Positions 6,621 through 15,918 of a DNA stretch of 29,466 nt are shown here, piece by piece. A program made the translations under genes and the position numbers. Position 1 is the stretch's first letter; each line of letters starts with the position of its first letter. The notes beneath the pieces were generated by a model. The model was not told where the DNA came from. It was given only the letters and a program-made list of their open reading frames with translations, and searched no databases. The DNA is taken from the NCBI GenBank assembly GCA_910580225.1, contig CAJTXE010000048.1, positions 1-29,466 on the forward strand, given 5' to 3'. Origin of the DNA: an uncultured Acetatifactor sp. GTDB lineage: Bacteria > Bacillota > Clostridia > Lachnospirales > Lachnospiraceae.

Positions 6621-7199
6621 ATGAAAAATTCATTAGAAATCAGATGGCATGGAAGAGGAGGCCAGGGGGCGAAGACAGCAGCGCTTTTGTTGGCGGACGT
6701 GGCATTCAAGGCGGGAAAGTTCGTTCAGGGTTTTCCGGAATACGGCCCGGAGCGCATGGGAGCGCCTATTACAGCCTACAACCGAATCAGTGAAGAGCCT
6801 GTCACGGTACATTCCAATATTTATGAGCCGGATTATGTGGTTGTGGTGGATGACGGACTCCTGGAAAGCACGGATGTGACGCATGGATTAAAAGAGGATG
6901 GTGCAGTAATTATTAATACGGAGAAGCAAAAAGAAGAATTGCTTCCGCTTCTGCATAATTATAAGGGAGCAGTATACACCTTGAATGCAAAAGCAATCTC
7001 CATGGAAACCCTGGGGAAAAATTATCCCAATTCTCCCATGCTGGCAGCTGTAGTGGCAGTATCCGGTGCTATGGATCAGGAGGCATTTCTGAAGGAGATG
7101 GAAACTTCTTTTCAGCATAAATTTGCAAAGAAACCCGAGGTTGTTGATGGTAACATGAAGGCTTTGGAGATGACATTTGAAGAAATTGCCAGGGCTTAG
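6621..7199 (+). CDS. porC: 2-oxoacid:ferredoxin oxidoreductase, gamma subunit
   Basis: This 192-residue protein is the gamma subunit of a four-subunit pyruvate-type ferredoxin oxidoreductase. It opens with the family signature IRWHGRGGQGAKTAALLLA and continues with FVQGFPEYGPERMGAPITAY and DYVVVVDDGLL. The complex converts a 2-oxoacid, CoA and oxidised ferredoxin to acyl-CoA and CO2, or runs in reverse in anaerobes. It is the first gene behind the T-box-type leader; AGGAGG at 6608-6613 fixes the start. The gene order gamma, delta, alpha, beta is that of porCDAB in Thermotoga. Pyruvate is the likely substrate from the alpha and beta sequences, but branched-chain or aromatic oxoacids cannot be excluded. 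Confidence 0.88.
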   Translation: MKNSLEIRWHGRGGQGAKTAALLLADVAFKAGKFVQGFPEYGPERMGAPITAYNRISEEPVTVHSNIYEPDYVVVVDDGLLESTDVTHGLKEDGAVIINTEKQKEELLPLLHNYKGAVYTLNAKAISMETLGKNYPNSPMLAAVVAVSGAMDQEAFLKEMETSFQHKFAKKPEVVDGNMKALEMTFEEIARA

Positions 7200-7310
7200 C
7201 CCCAATGATACTTGTACGGAAGACGGCATGGCGGGAAGTATGGGGAGCAGGGCATGTGCGGATGGGGAAAGGCCGGTTCGGATAAAGGATAAGAAAGGCA
7301 GGTAAATACC

Positions 7311-7607
7311 ATGATAGGTGAAAAAATAAACGAGAACAGTCCCTGGCAGGACATAACGGAGGGAAACAAGATTTTTCAGGGAGCTACTTCCCGGGAATTT
7401 TGTACGGGAGAATGGCGTACCTCCACACCGGTGTGGGACCGGGAAAAATGTAAACAGTGCCTGCTGTGCACGCCGGTCTGCCCGGATTCTTCTATTCCGG
7501 TGAAGGATAAGCTGCGAGGAGATTTTGATTATGATCACTGTAAGGGCTGCGGTATCTGCGCCAGAATATGTCCCTTTGGTGCAATTACTATGAAGGAGGG
7601 AAAATAA
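7311..7607 (+). CDS. porD: 2-oxoacid:ferredoxin oxidoreductase, delta subunit (2[4Fe-4S])
   Basis: This 98-residue ferredoxin-like subunit has two complete [4Fe-4S] motifs, CKQCLLCTPVCP and CKGCGICARICP, in the C-terminal half. The first half, including TSREFCTGEWRTSTPVWD, is the short N-terminal extension normal for PorD. It carries electrons from the catalytic subunits to soluble ferredoxin. A gap of 111 bases separates it from porC with no terminator visible. The stop codon TAA is directly followed by the ATG of porA, so the two are tightly coupled, and the ribosome site of porA lies inside the last codons of this gene. Confidence 0.9.
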   Translation: MIGEKINENSPWQDITEGNKIFQGATSREFCTGEWRTSTPVWDREKCKQCLLCTPVCPDSSIPVKDKLRGDFDYDHCKGCGICARICPFGAITMKEGK

Positions 7608-8795
7608 ATGGCTGTAAGAGAACGTTTATCCGGCAATGAGGCAGTGGCTTATGCCATAAAACAGATTAATCCGGATGTTATGCCGGCTTTTCCCATTACG
7701 CCTTCCACGGAGATTCCACAGTATGTGGCGAATTATATTGCAAACGGAGAGATGGATACGGAATTTATTCCCGTGGAAAGCGAACACAGTTCCATGAGTG
7801 CCGCGGTGGGAGCCTCGGCTGCAGGGGCCAGAACACTGACTGCCACCTCTTCCTGCGGTCTCGCTTTAATGTGGGAGGAATTGTATGTGGCGGCTTCCAA
7901 CCGGCTTCCCATTGTACTGGCGCTGGTAAACCGCGCCCTGTCCGGTCCCATCAATATCAATGCGGACCATTCCGACAGCATGGGAGCCAGAGACAGCGGA
8001 TGGATCCAGATCTATGCGGAGTCCAATCAGGAGGTCTATGACAATTTTCTTCAGGCGTACCCCATTGCGGAACATAAGGACGTGATGCTGCCTGTAATGA
8101 TCTGCCAGGATGGTTTTATTACAAGCCATGGGGTGGAGAATATTTTGTTGGAAGAAGATGAAAAGGTTCGGGTTTTCGTAGGAGAGAGGCAGCCGGAGCA
8201 TTATCTTCTGAATCCGGAAGAAACTCTGGCAGTAGGGCCTTATGCCGTATCCAATTATTATATGGAGACAAAGCGGGGGCAGAGGGAGGCAATGAAAAAT
8301 GCCCGCAGGGTGATTCTGGAGGTTGCAGAGCGCTTTCGTGCCATGACAGGGCGGGAATATGGCTTTTTCGAGACATATCGGATGGAGGATGCAGAATATG
8401 CGGTAGTGATCATTGGTTCTGCGGCGGGTACCTGCAAGGCGGCCATTGAACAGATTCGGAGCACCACAGGAAAGAAAGTAGGTCTGCTGAAAATCAGGGT
8501 ATTCCGGCCTTTTCCGGAGGAGGAGATTGCGCGTGCCCTGTCCGGAGTAAAGGCAGTTGCAATTCTGGATCGTTCTGAGATGTTTTCCGCCACGGGAGGC
8601 CCGTTGGGGGCGGAAGTAAGGGCGGCGCTCTATCAGGCAAAAGCCGCGGCGGAAGCTGTAAACTATCTCTATGGACTGGGAGGCAGAGATATTACGGTGG
8701 AAGATTTCTGCCGGGTTTACGAAAAGCTGGAGCGAATTGCGGCAGAGCACAAGATAAGGGATATGTATGAATACATAGGACTTCGCAGTCAATGA
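7608..8795 (+). CDS. porA: 2-oxoacid:ferredoxin oxidoreductase, alpha subunit
   Basis: This 395-residue alpha subunit contains the pyrimidine-side domain of the thiamine diphosphate enzyme at the N-terminus, with MPAFPITPSTEIPQYVA and FIPVESEHSSMSAAVGAS, then the conserved NADHSDSMGARDSGWIQIYA loop typical of pyruvate-type enzymes. The second half (from about residue 260) is the transketolase C-terminal-like domain with KVGLLKIRVFRPFPEEE. The length is normal. AGGAGGG eight bases upstream, inside porD, supports the start. Together with PorB it forms the catalytic core in the cytoplasm. Confidence 0.92.
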   Translation: MAVRERLSGNEAVAYAIKQINPDVMPAFPITPSTEIPQYVANYIANGEMDTEFIPVESEHSSMSAAVGASAAGARTLTATSSCGLALMWEELYVAASNRLPIVLALVNRALSGPININADHSDSMGARDSGWIQIYAESNQEVYDNFLQAYPIAEHKDVMLPVMICQDGFITSHGVENILLEEDEKVRVFVGERQPEHYLLNPEETLAVGPYAVSNYYMETKRGQREAMKNARRVILEVAERFRAMTGREYGFFETYRMEDAEYAVVIIGSAAGTCKAAIEQIRSTTGKKVGLLKIRVFRPFPEEEIARALSGVKAVAILDRSEMFSATGGPLGAEVRAALYQAKAAAEAVNYLYGLGGRDITVEDFCRVYEKLERIAAEHKIRDMYEYIGLRSQ

Positions 8796-8935
8796 GCACG
8801 GGACAGTGATTGAAAACCGGTTGGGAATATTTGTTGTTTGGGTGATAAATTTACGAAAAAAATACTGTTGTGGATTTTGCCGGAAAACTTGTGAATGAAG
8901 TTATTTCGGACTATTTCCTTGTGAAGGAGCAGATG

Positions 8936-9874
8936 ATGGAAGCAGTATATAATTTTAAAGAAATGATGAACAGACCGGAGCGTCTGGCGCCGGGACACAG
9001 GATGTGTGCAGGCTGTGGGGGTGCCGTTGCAGTCCGCGGGGTGCTGCGTGCATTGCACGAAGGAGACAGGGCCGTTGTGGGCAATGCTACAGGATGCCTG
9101 GAGGTTTCTTCCTTTATGTATCCTTATACGGCATATGAAGACAGCTATATCCATAATGCCTTTGAAAATGCAGGTGCTACACTTTCCGGCGTGGAAACTG
9201 CGTACAGGGTACTGAAAAAGAAGGGAAAAATAAAAGAAGACTATAAATTCATTACTTTTGGAGGTGACGGCGGGACGTATGATATCGGTTTTCAGTCTCT
9301 GTCCGGAGCTATGGAGCGGGGACATGACATGGTATATGTATGTTATGATAACGGTGCCTATATGAACACCGGGACACAGCGTTCTTCCGCCACCCCGCAG
9401 TTTGCGGACACTACTACCACGCCGGCAGGGAAAGCGTCCGACGGCAAGGTACAGACTCGAAAGGATCTGACGGCCATCATGGCGGAGCACCATATTCCCT
9501 ATGTGGCTCAGACTGCGTTTACCAACAATTTTCGGGATCTGCATACCAAGGCGGAAAGGGCAATCTACACTCCGGGAGCAGCTTTCCTGAATATATTTGC
9601 GCCCTGTCCCAGAGGCTGGGGATATGAATCTTCGGAGCTTATGGATATCTGCCGGACTGCGGTGGATACCTGTTACTGGCCTTTGTATGAGGTTGCAGAC
9701 GGAAAATGGATTTTAAACTATGAGCCAAAGAAAAAACTGCCTATTGAAGAATTTCTCCGCTCTCAACGGCGTTTTCGCCATTTATTTACACGGGGGAAGG
9801 AAGAACTGATTGTGGAATTTCAGAGAGAGGTGGACAGGCGTTGGGAAGCGCTGCAGGTGCGTTGCAGCCGGTGA
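8936..9874 (+). CDS. porB: 2-oxoacid:ferredoxin oxidoreductase, beta subunit
   Basis: This 312-residue beta subunit binds thiamine diphosphate and the proximal iron-sulfur cluster. RMCAGCGGAV near residue 23, ATGCLEV and NIFAPCPRGW supply the cluster cysteines. FITFGGDGGTYDIGFQSLSG followed by YDNGAYMNTG is the GDG...N cofactor motif, and the TQRSSATP segment is typical of pyruvate enzymes. The open frame extends upstream to a GTG at 8870, but AAGGAG at 8924-8929 points to the ATGATG at 8933/8936; the second ATG has the better spacing and gives the usual family start (YNFKEMMNRPERLAPGHR). A 140-base gap separates it from porA. Confidence 0.9.
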   Translation: MEAVYNFKEMMNRPERLAPGHRMCAGCGGAVAVRGVLRALHEGDRAVVGNATGCLEVSSFMYPYTAYEDSYIHNAFENAGATLSGVETAYRVLKKKGKIKEDYKFITFGGDGGTYDIGFQSLSGAMERGHDMVYVCYDNGAYMNTGTQRSSATPQFADTTTTPAGKASDGKVQTRKDLTAIMAEHHIPYVAQTAFTNNFRDLHTKAERAIYTPGAAFLNIFAPCPRGWGYESSELMDICRTAVDTCYWPLYEVADGKWILNYEPKKKLPIEEFLRSQRRFRHLFTRGKEELIVEFQREVDRRWEALQVRCSR

Positions 9875-10104
9875 AGACATATAATTTTCTGCTTATAGAC
9901 AGAAGTTATTCGAAATAACGAAAATTCTGCGGCGGAAGTATTTTGGCTTTACAGGGGCTGCGATCCTTACAGCAGTTATCTTCATTATTATTACTTTAAG
10001 GTGTTTGTTTCTTCGGAGAAAGGTTACCATGGGATAAAAAATGGCGGAATGCGGCAGCCATGAGGAACTGCGGAGGGCTGGCGGAGAGTATGCACGGATC
10101 TGGG
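9875..10104. other. Gap after por operon
   Basis: No supported gene. One frame from 9890 to a TAA near 10036 reads as a single membrane helix (GFTGAAILTAVIFIIITL) with basic ends (ILRRKYF before, LFLRRK after), but it has no start codon with a ribosome site. It may be the remains of a small membrane protein. Confidence 0.35.
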
Positions 10105-10156
10105 GAGAGCAGGCCAGATGGTATTAAGGGGGGCTGCTCTCTCTTTCTATTCTTTT
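10105..10156 (+). terminator. Terminator of the por operon
   Basis: GAGAGCAG at 10105-10112 pairs exactly with CTGCTCTC at 10134-10141 across a 21-base loop. A T/C-rich tract with TCTTTTTC follows. It is the first good hairpin after porB and lies about 110 bases before the next gene. Confidence 0.6.
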
Positions 10157-10253
10157 TCAAATATCTTTAGAAATTCTTCTAAAATCCCTGTGATTGTAAT
10201 TTATATTTTGGACATATACTGTTCCCAACAAGACAAGATAAGGGGGAACAGTT

Positions 10254-10769
10254 ATGGACTTAAGCACATTGACCTATTATTTTACCAGATATGGGGCCAT
10301 TGCCATTTTTGTAATTGTATTTTTGGAGTATCTGAACCTGCCGGGCTTTCCTGCCGGAATCATTATGCCTCTGTCAGGTATCATGGCGGCAAAGGGAAAT
10401 ATTCATTTCTTTTGGGTAATGGTGATCTCGGTAGCGGCAGGATTACTGGGAAGCCTGGCGCTGTATGCTCTGGGTAGAAAGGGTGGGGAAGTTTTCTTAA
10501 ATGCCTATACCAGAAAATTTCCCAAACAGAAGGAAATATTGGAGAAAAACCTGGAGTGGATTCGACAGAAGGGCAGCATCGGCGTATTTGTGGGAAAACT
10601 CCTGCCCATGGTCCGGACCATCGTGTCCATCCCGGCAGGTGTGGTGAAAATGGATTTAATGAAATATATTGTCAGCTCCACCTGCGGGATCCTGATTTGG
10701 AATTTTGCTTTTATCGGGGCGGGATATGTATTGGGAGATCAGTTTTTCAAAATGTTGGGCATGGCATAA
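10254..10769 (+). CDS. DedA family membrane protein
   Basis: This 171-residue protein belongs to the DedA/SNARE-associated family of inner-membrane proteins, now thought to act as lipid flippases or transporters that support envelope balance. It has hydrophobic segments near residues 13-30, 55-75 and 140-165, the N-terminal FLEYLNLPGFPAGIIMPLSG re-entrant region, and the diagnostic VGKLLPMVRTIVSIPAG with the conserved P and R. AAGGGGGAA upstream supports the start. A possible promoter (TTGTAA, 15 bases, TATACT at 10215-10220) lies just upstream. The glycosyltransferase 71 bases downstream is probably in the same operon, which would link both to membrane lipids. Confidence 0.85.
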   Translation: MDLSTLTYYFTRYGAIAIFVIVFLEYLNLPGFPAGIIMPLSGIMAAKGNIHFFWVMVISVAAGLLGSLALYALGRKGGEVFLNAYTRKFPKQKEILEKNLEWIRQKGSIGVFVGKLLPMVRTIVSIPAGVVKMDLMKYIVSSTCGILIWNFAFIGAGYVLGDQFFKMLGMA

Positions 10770-10840
10770 TGCGGCAGATGGACTTGTATAGATGTCTGCC
10801 GAATAAAACATAAATCTTAAATAAGAAGGAAGTGTGAGAA

Positions 10841-12139
10841 ATGAGAATAGCATTGATGACAAATAATTACAAGCCTGTGGTGGGCGGTGTTCCCATTTCC
10901 ATTGAAAGACTGGCAAGAGGACTGAAGGAATTGGGCCATGAAGTGACCATCTTTGCCCCCACCTATAAAGAACAACTGGAAATGAAAAAAGAAACGCATC
11001 AGGAGAACGTTTTCCGCTATTCCACCTGTCTGAACCATTTTATTGGCGGCATCGTACTGCCCAATCCCTTTGATTTGCGAATCGAAAGAGAATTCCGGAA
11101 AAAGCGGTACGATGTGATTCATGTACATCATCCCATGCTCATTGGCAGGACGGCAGTCTATCTGTCCCGAAAATACTGTATTCCCCTGGTATTTACATAT
11201 CATACCAGGTATGAACAGTATGTCCGAAGCTATACAAAAGGTATTTTGAAGATGGACCGGGTGATGCCGCTGTATCTGCGCAGTTTTCTGCGGCACTGTG
11301 ATTTTGTGTTCGCGCCCACGGCAGGCATGCAGAAATATCTGACCGATACCTGCAAGGTCCGGGCGGAAAAAACAGGAGTGCTGCCCACTGGTATTGAGCA
11401 GGAGAGCTTTGAAATTGATCCGGAATCCGGGCAGAAGATCCGCAGACAATATGGCGCAGAGAAAATTCCTTTCCTTTTGACTGTATCCAGAATGGCAGCA
11501 GAAAAGAATGTGGCTTTTCTGTTGGAAAGTCTGGTCCGGGTAAAGGAAGCGTATGGGAAGCCGTTTCGGATGCTGATGGTGGGAGACGGACCTGACCGGG
11601 AAGTTTTGCAGAAGCGCAGTCAGGAACTGGGACTGGGGGAGATTGTTATTTTTGCTGGCGCTGTTCCCAATGCGGAAATTGCTCCATATTTTAAGGCGGC
11701 AGACGCGTTCTTGTTTGCATCTAAGACAGAGACACAGGGAATTGTGGTATTGGAAGCTTTTGCGGGAGCCACACCTGTGATTGCGGTGAAAGCATCCGGG
11801 GTAGAGGACCTGGTGGATGACGGTATTAATGGTATTTTAACAAAAGAAGATTCTGGGGAATATGCGGAGAAGGTGACAGAGTTCCTGAATCGTGTTGCTC
11901 CCAGCTGTCAGAGCAGAATGGAAGATATCTGTATGATGTCCAGCGGAAGTATATCCGACAATTTCCGCCAGGCGGAAAAAGGGCAGAGCCGCTGGCAGAT
12001 GTCTGCCAACGCTTTTCAGAAAGCTTTTCTTTACCGTGAAGAAGCAGTTGCGTTAAAGGCAGTTCATTATTATAATAGTGTTATTGCGGAAAACGCAATG
12101 CAGAAAAAACGGAATATCCGGCTGCTGCCTGCGGGGTGA
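10841..12139 (+). CDS. Glycosyltransferase family 4, probably glycolipid synthase
   Basis: This 432-residue GT-B fold enzyme begins MRIALMTNNYKPVVGGVPIS, with the glycine loop of the acceptor domain, and has YDVIHVHHPMLIG in the N-terminal half. The donor domain carries FLLTVSRMAAEKN, MLMVGDGPDR and the E-x7-E motif ETQGIVVLEAFAGATPVIAV. This is the layout of bacterial 1,2-diacylglycerol glucosyltransferases and related enzymes, so a glycolipid or lipoteichoic-acid anchor is the best guess. It follows dedA on the same strand, which suits a membrane-lipid role. The last 80 residues match no family feature I know and look less conserved. Confidence 0.8.
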   Translation: MRIALMTNNYKPVVGGVPISIERLARGLKELGHEVTIFAPTYKEQLEMKKETHQENVFRYSTCLNHFIGGIVLPNPFDLRIEREFRKKRYDVIHVHHPMLIGRTAVYLSRKYCIPLVFTYHTRYEQYVRSYTKGILKMDRVMPLYLRSFLRHCDFVFAPTAGMQKYLTDTCKVRAEKTGVLPTGIEQESFEIDPESGQKIRRQYGAEKIPFLLTVSRMAAEKNVAFLLESLVRVKEAYGKPFRMLMVGDGPDREVLQKRSQELGLGEIVIFAGAVPNAEIAPYFKAADAFLFASKTETQGIVVLEAFAGATPVIAVKASGVEDLVDDGINGILTKEDSGEYAEKVTEFLNRVAPSCQSRMEDICMMSSGSISDNFRQAEKGQSRWQMSANAFQKAFLYREEAVALKAVHYYNSVIAENAMQKKRNIRLLPAG

Positions 12140-12278
12140 AGTTTGATAGACATTGGAGAGCAGGTACCTTCGGCAGGAAGGTCATGGGATATCATAAGCA
12201 TCAGGGGAAGCAGAATGAAAGCAGATGTCGGAAATGTGGGAGCCGGAATCCGTATGACGGAAAAAAGGAGGACATCAT

Positions 12279-12989
12279 ATGGAACAGAAATACCATATTC
12301 TTGTAGTGGAAGATGACAAGGCGATTCGGGAGGGCGTTGAAATCTACCTGAAGAACCAGGGATATCAGGTATTCCAGGCTGCTAACGGAGCGGAGGGACT
12401 GAAGGTAATTGAAAACGAAGAGATTCACTTGGCGATTGTGGATATTATGATGCCTGTTATGGACGGCGTCACCATGCTGATGAAACTGCGCTCAAAAGAG
12501 TATGAATTTCCGGTAATTATGCTGTCTGCCAAGTCCGAGGAAGTGGACAAGATCATGGGGCTGAACATGGGCGCGGATGACTATGTGACCAAACCCTTTA
12601 CGCCTCTGGAGCTGCTTGCCAGGGTCAATTCCCATCTGCGTCGATATTCCAAGTATCTCTCCGCTCTGAAGGAGGATGGCAATAAGGACCATATTTATAC
12701 AATAGGCGGACTGGAGCTGAACGAGGACACCGTGGAGGTCAGTGTGGATGGGGAGTCTGTAAAGCTGACACCCATGGAATTTAAGATTGTACAGCTACTG
12801 ATCAAGAACCCAGGCAGAGTTTTCTCGGCAGATGAGATCTATGAGCGGATCTGGAATGAGAAAGCCGTAAACACGGATACCATTATGGTACATGTCAGGA
12901 ATATCCGGGAAAAAATCGAGATCGATCCCAAGAATCCCAAGTATCTGAAGGTGGTCTGGGGTGTGGGATACAAGATTGACAGGCAATAA
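12279..12989 (+). CDS. OmpR-family response regulator
   Basis: This 236-residue regulator has a receiver domain (residues 1-118) with the acidic pair VEDD, the phosphorylated Asp55 in LAIVDIMMP, and Lys105 in YVTKPF, followed by a winged-helix DNA-binding domain (about 138-235) with LTPMEFKIVQLLIKNPGRVFS and VHVRNIREKIE. AAAAAAGGAGG six bases before the ATG is a strong ribosome site. It lies 68 bases upstream of a histidine kinase and pairs with it. A VGYKI ending is typical. The target genes are unknown; the glycosyltransferase 139 bases upstream may be in the same transcript. Confidence 0.93.
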   Translation: MEQKYHILVVEDDKAIREGVEIYLKNQGYQVFQAANGAEGLKVIENEEIHLAIVDIMMPVMDGVTMLMKLRSKEYEFPVIMLSAKSEEVDKIMGLNMGADDYVTKPFTPLELLARVNSHLRRYSKYLSALKEDGNKDHIYTIGGLELNEDTVEVSVDGESVKLTPMEFKIVQLLIKNPGRVFSADEIYERIWNEKAVNTDTIMVHVRNIREKIEIDPKNPKYLKVVWGVGYKIDRQ

Positions 12990-13057
12990 GCAGAGAAGTA
13001 TCATGTAAATATAGTATAAAATGCCGAAACAGAGGACGGAATCATCAGGAGGGGAAT

Positions 13058-15640
13058 ATGGGGCTGTTTAAAAAGAAGGGAAAAACGTCAGAATTGGTGG
13101 AGGAGCTCTCTGTTCGGGATGAAAAAAAGAACAAACAGAGCCTGATTTGGAGACTTTGGAGGGAAAAACCATGGCTGTCAAGAGGGCTTTCCATATCCCT
13201 GGTTTGCGGCATGTTTTTTTCTGGTTTTTACGGCGTGTTCCAGGTAAGAGCGGAGAAGTATCAGGATAGTCCCACAGACAGTACGGAAAGCATTGCATGG
13301 CTTTACCAGAGCTGTTACCTGCTTTACCGGGATCTGTACAATTCCAGGCAAGAGGATGTGGCAGGTTATCAGGATATATATCTGGAAACAAAGGATGGCT
13401 ATCAGTGGATCCTGGATGGGACAAAGCTTGACCAGTACTGGAATGTGCTTCAATTGGTGGCAGAATCCGAAACAGAGCCGGAAGAGATAATGGAAGGAAT
13501 AGTTCCAGCGGAAGAACGTCTGGAAGATGCCGTATCCCATGAGATTTTGGATGAAGAAACGCTGAAGAAATTTGAAGCCATGGGACTGATAGACCGGGAA
13601 TGGCTGGAGGAATTTGGCAGCGGAACTTTCTTGTACAATCTGGACCTAGTCAAATGTACTGTACTGTTAGAGGAGATGGAGTGCTTTGAAAATTATTTCC
13701 TGTGCCTTGAGTCCAGTTTCCGGGAGCTGAATCTGTGTTATGACTATCTGATAGAGGATCATGCCACAGGAAAATTGATTACGAATATGTCCGTAGAGAG
13801 TCGGGATCTAGACATGGAGGATCAATATTTCTGTATCAGCTTCCGCTTTGACAGCGCCGGAAATGCTACAGTGGGAGATTTTGTCTCCGGCAGGGATGCA
13901 GATGCGGTTCGGAAAGCAGGCAATGAAGTAATCCGGGATGATCTGGTGCGCTCTCAGTTAAGCGGGAGAATGGAGGTTTTTGAGCAATATGGAAGGCTTC
14001 GGGCACCTGTGGACTGTACTGTGACCTTTTCCATCCGCGAAACAGACTGGAAGGAACGAACCGAGAATTTTTATATTGGCAAGCTTGGAGCAAATGACAA
14101 TGATATGCTTTATTACGATGTGGTCCGCAGTTGGGTGAATGATACCCAAGCTTACGAGAATTCCGGAGCAGGCGGTACCCTGGCGATGAGTATGTTGATT
14201 CTGGTGCTGTTAGGCAGTTTTTTGCCTGTATTGGGAGGGACAAAGCCCTGGAAGGAAGAGAGGGTGTGCAGCATATCATTGGAGCTGTTGTTTTTAGTTG
14301 GGATTATGATTTGTTCTGCAGCAACACTTGTTATTAATCTGATTGCCTATGTAGCCAGCGGCGCGGCAGGGGGGGTATTTACCGATTATCTGGGATGTCC
14401 TTCGGACGTGGCGGACCTTTTGGTGTCTGTGCTGAATCTGTCAGTACTGACTGTGTTTTTCTGCTGCTGCTGGTATGTGGGGGTGTGTGCGAGAGCGCTG
14501 GGCGATCTGGGTGTGAGAGGATACATTCGACAGAGAAGTCTGATATACCGCTTTTTCCCATTCATGAAGGGAAAAACAGTGGATATCTATGATTCGGTGG
14601 CACATATGGATTTGACACGGAATGCCAACAAAACGATAATTAAACTATTGGTGATCAACGGAGTGATACTCTTTGTGATCAGCTGCTTCTGGGTCGGGGG
14701 GTTTGCTATTACAGTGGTGTATTCCATTGTGTTGTATATTATTTTGCGGAAATATGTGAGTGAACTGCAGAAGCGGTACCGAATTCTGTTAAGGGCTGTG
14801 GATCAGATTGCTGCGGGACATCTGGATGTGGTGATTAATGAGGATCTGGGCGTTTTTGAACCATTCAGAGAGCAGGTATTTAAGATTCAGGACGGACTGC
14901 AGAAAGCGGTGGATACTGAGGTTCGGAGTCAGCGTATGAAGGTAGAACTGGTGACCAATATGTCCCATGATTTAAAGACGCCTCTGACAGCCATCATTAC
15001 TTATATCAATCTGTTGAAGGAAGGGGGACTGACAGAGCAACAGCGGCGGGAATACATTGCTACTCTGGAACGGAAATCTTTGCGTCTGAAAAGTCTCATA
15101 GAAGATCTGTTCGAGTTCAGCAAGGCAAGCTCCCATAATATTACTTTGAACATTATGGACGTGGATATCATGAATCTGATAAAGCAGGTAGCTTTTGAAA
15201 TGTCCGACAAACTGGGAGAAACGGGCCTGGATGTGCGCATGAACTTGACGGAAGAGAAAGTGATTCTTCCCCTAGACAGTCAAAAAACATATCGTATATA
15301 CGAAAATTTATTTGGAAATATTGCAAAATACGCTTTGCCCGGTACTCGGGTTTATGTAAATGGTTTCCGGATTGATGATATGGTAGTCATAACCTTGAAA
15401 AATATTTCAGCCCAGGAGATTACGGTGGATTCTTCGGAATTGACAGAGCGGTTTGTGAGAGGGGATGCCTCCAGAAATACGGAGGGCAGCGGCCTGGGGC
15501 TTGCCATTGCGAAGAGTTTTACGGAATTGCAGGGTGGTTTATTGGAATTGGAGGTGGATGGGGATTTGTTTAAGGTAACTACTACCTGGCATACGGCGGC
15601 CCAAAGCTCTTATCCCGAGGCACTCCCGAATAGCCAGTGA
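13058..15640 (+). CDS. Sensor histidine kinase with large extracytoplasmic domain
   Basis: This 860-residue kinase pairs with the regulator just upstream. A membrane segment at about residues 43-63 is followed by some 300 residues likely outside the cell, rich in acidic residues and without a fold I recognise. Four or five membrane helices follow between about 372 and 566. A HAMP-like linker leads to the H-box VTNMSHDLKTPLTAI with His637, an N-box (YENLFGNIAKYA), and the ATP-lid GSGLGLAIAKS near residue 810. The usual DxG of the ATP site is LKNISAQE instead, as in many clostridial kinases of this type. GGAGG lies upstream of the start, and a strong terminator follows the gene. Confidence 0.9.
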   Translation: MGLFKKKGKTSELVEELSVRDEKKNKQSLIWRLWREKPWLSRGLSISLVCGMFFSGFYGVFQVRAEKYQDSPTDSTESIAWLYQSCYLLYRDLYNSRQEDVAGYQDIYLETKDGYQWILDGTKLDQYWNVLQLVAESETEPEEIMEGIVPAEERLEDAVSHEILDEETLKKFEAMGLIDREWLEEFGSGTFLYNLDLVKCTVLLEEMECFENYFLCLESSFRELNLCYDYLIEDHATGKLITNMSVESRDLDMEDQYFCISFRFDSAGNATVGDFVSGRDADAVRKAGNEVIRDDLVRSQLSGRMEVFEQYGRLRAPVDCTVTFSIRETDWKERTENFYIGKLGANDNDMLYYDVVRSWVNDTQAYENSGAGGTLAMSMLILVLLGSFLPVLGGTKPWKEERVCSISLELLFLVGIMICSAATLVINLIAYVASGAAGGVFTDYLGCPSDVADLLVSVLNLSVLTVFFCCCWYVGVCARALGDLGVRGYIRQRSLIYRFFPFMKGKTVDIYDSVAHMDLTRNANKTIIKLLVINGVILFVISCFWVGGFAITVVYSIVLYIILRKYVSELQKRYRILLRAVDQIAAGHLDVVINEDLGVFEPFREQVFKIQDGLQKAVDTEVRSQRMKVELVTNMSHDLKTPLTAIITYINLLKEGGLTEQQRREYIATLERKSLRLKSLIEDLFEFSKASSHNITLNIMDVDIMNLIKQVAFEMSDKLGETGLDVRMNLTEEKVILPLDSQKTYRIYENLFGNIAKYALPGTRVYVNGFRIDDMVVITLKNISAQEITVDSSELTERFVRGDASRNTEGSGLGLAIAKSFTELQGGLLELEVDGDLFKVTTTWHTAAQSSYPEALPNSQ

Positions 15641-15682
15641 GGGCAATCTGGGATAGCCCCAGAAAGAGAATAGAGTAAGCTC

Positions 15683-15732
15683 AAATGACCTTGTAGAAAG
15701 GGAATATCCTTTCTATGAGGTCATTTTATTTT
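15683..15732 (+). terminator. Terminator after the two-component operon
   Basis: AAATGACCT-TG-TAGAAAGG pairs with CCTTTCTA-TG-AGGTCATTT around GAATAT, with T-rich sequence (TTTTATTTT) after the right arm. It starts 43 bases after the kinase stop codon. Confidence 0.9.
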
Positions 15733-15918
15733 GGGAGATAGGAGAGAGAATACCTTGAAATTACTGGGATTGCAGTGATTCAGATGCGAGTACGGTTTGA
15801 ATCAGAGTGGCATGTTTCGCTTGTATCATGCTTCTGAATGGTTTTTGCTAGAAATGGGCAGAGGATATGCGGGATTGCCTTTAGAGGATAATCGGGGTTG
15901 CCCCTGGACATGGAGAAT

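Noticed and set aside
9890..10036. Open frame coding for one membrane helix with basic ends
   Set aside because: No start codon with a ribosome site in frame; kept only as a remark on the gap.
10118..10477. 119-codon frame overlapping dedA
   Set aside because: It is a shadow frame that crosses the terminator and the real dedA start and has no family features.
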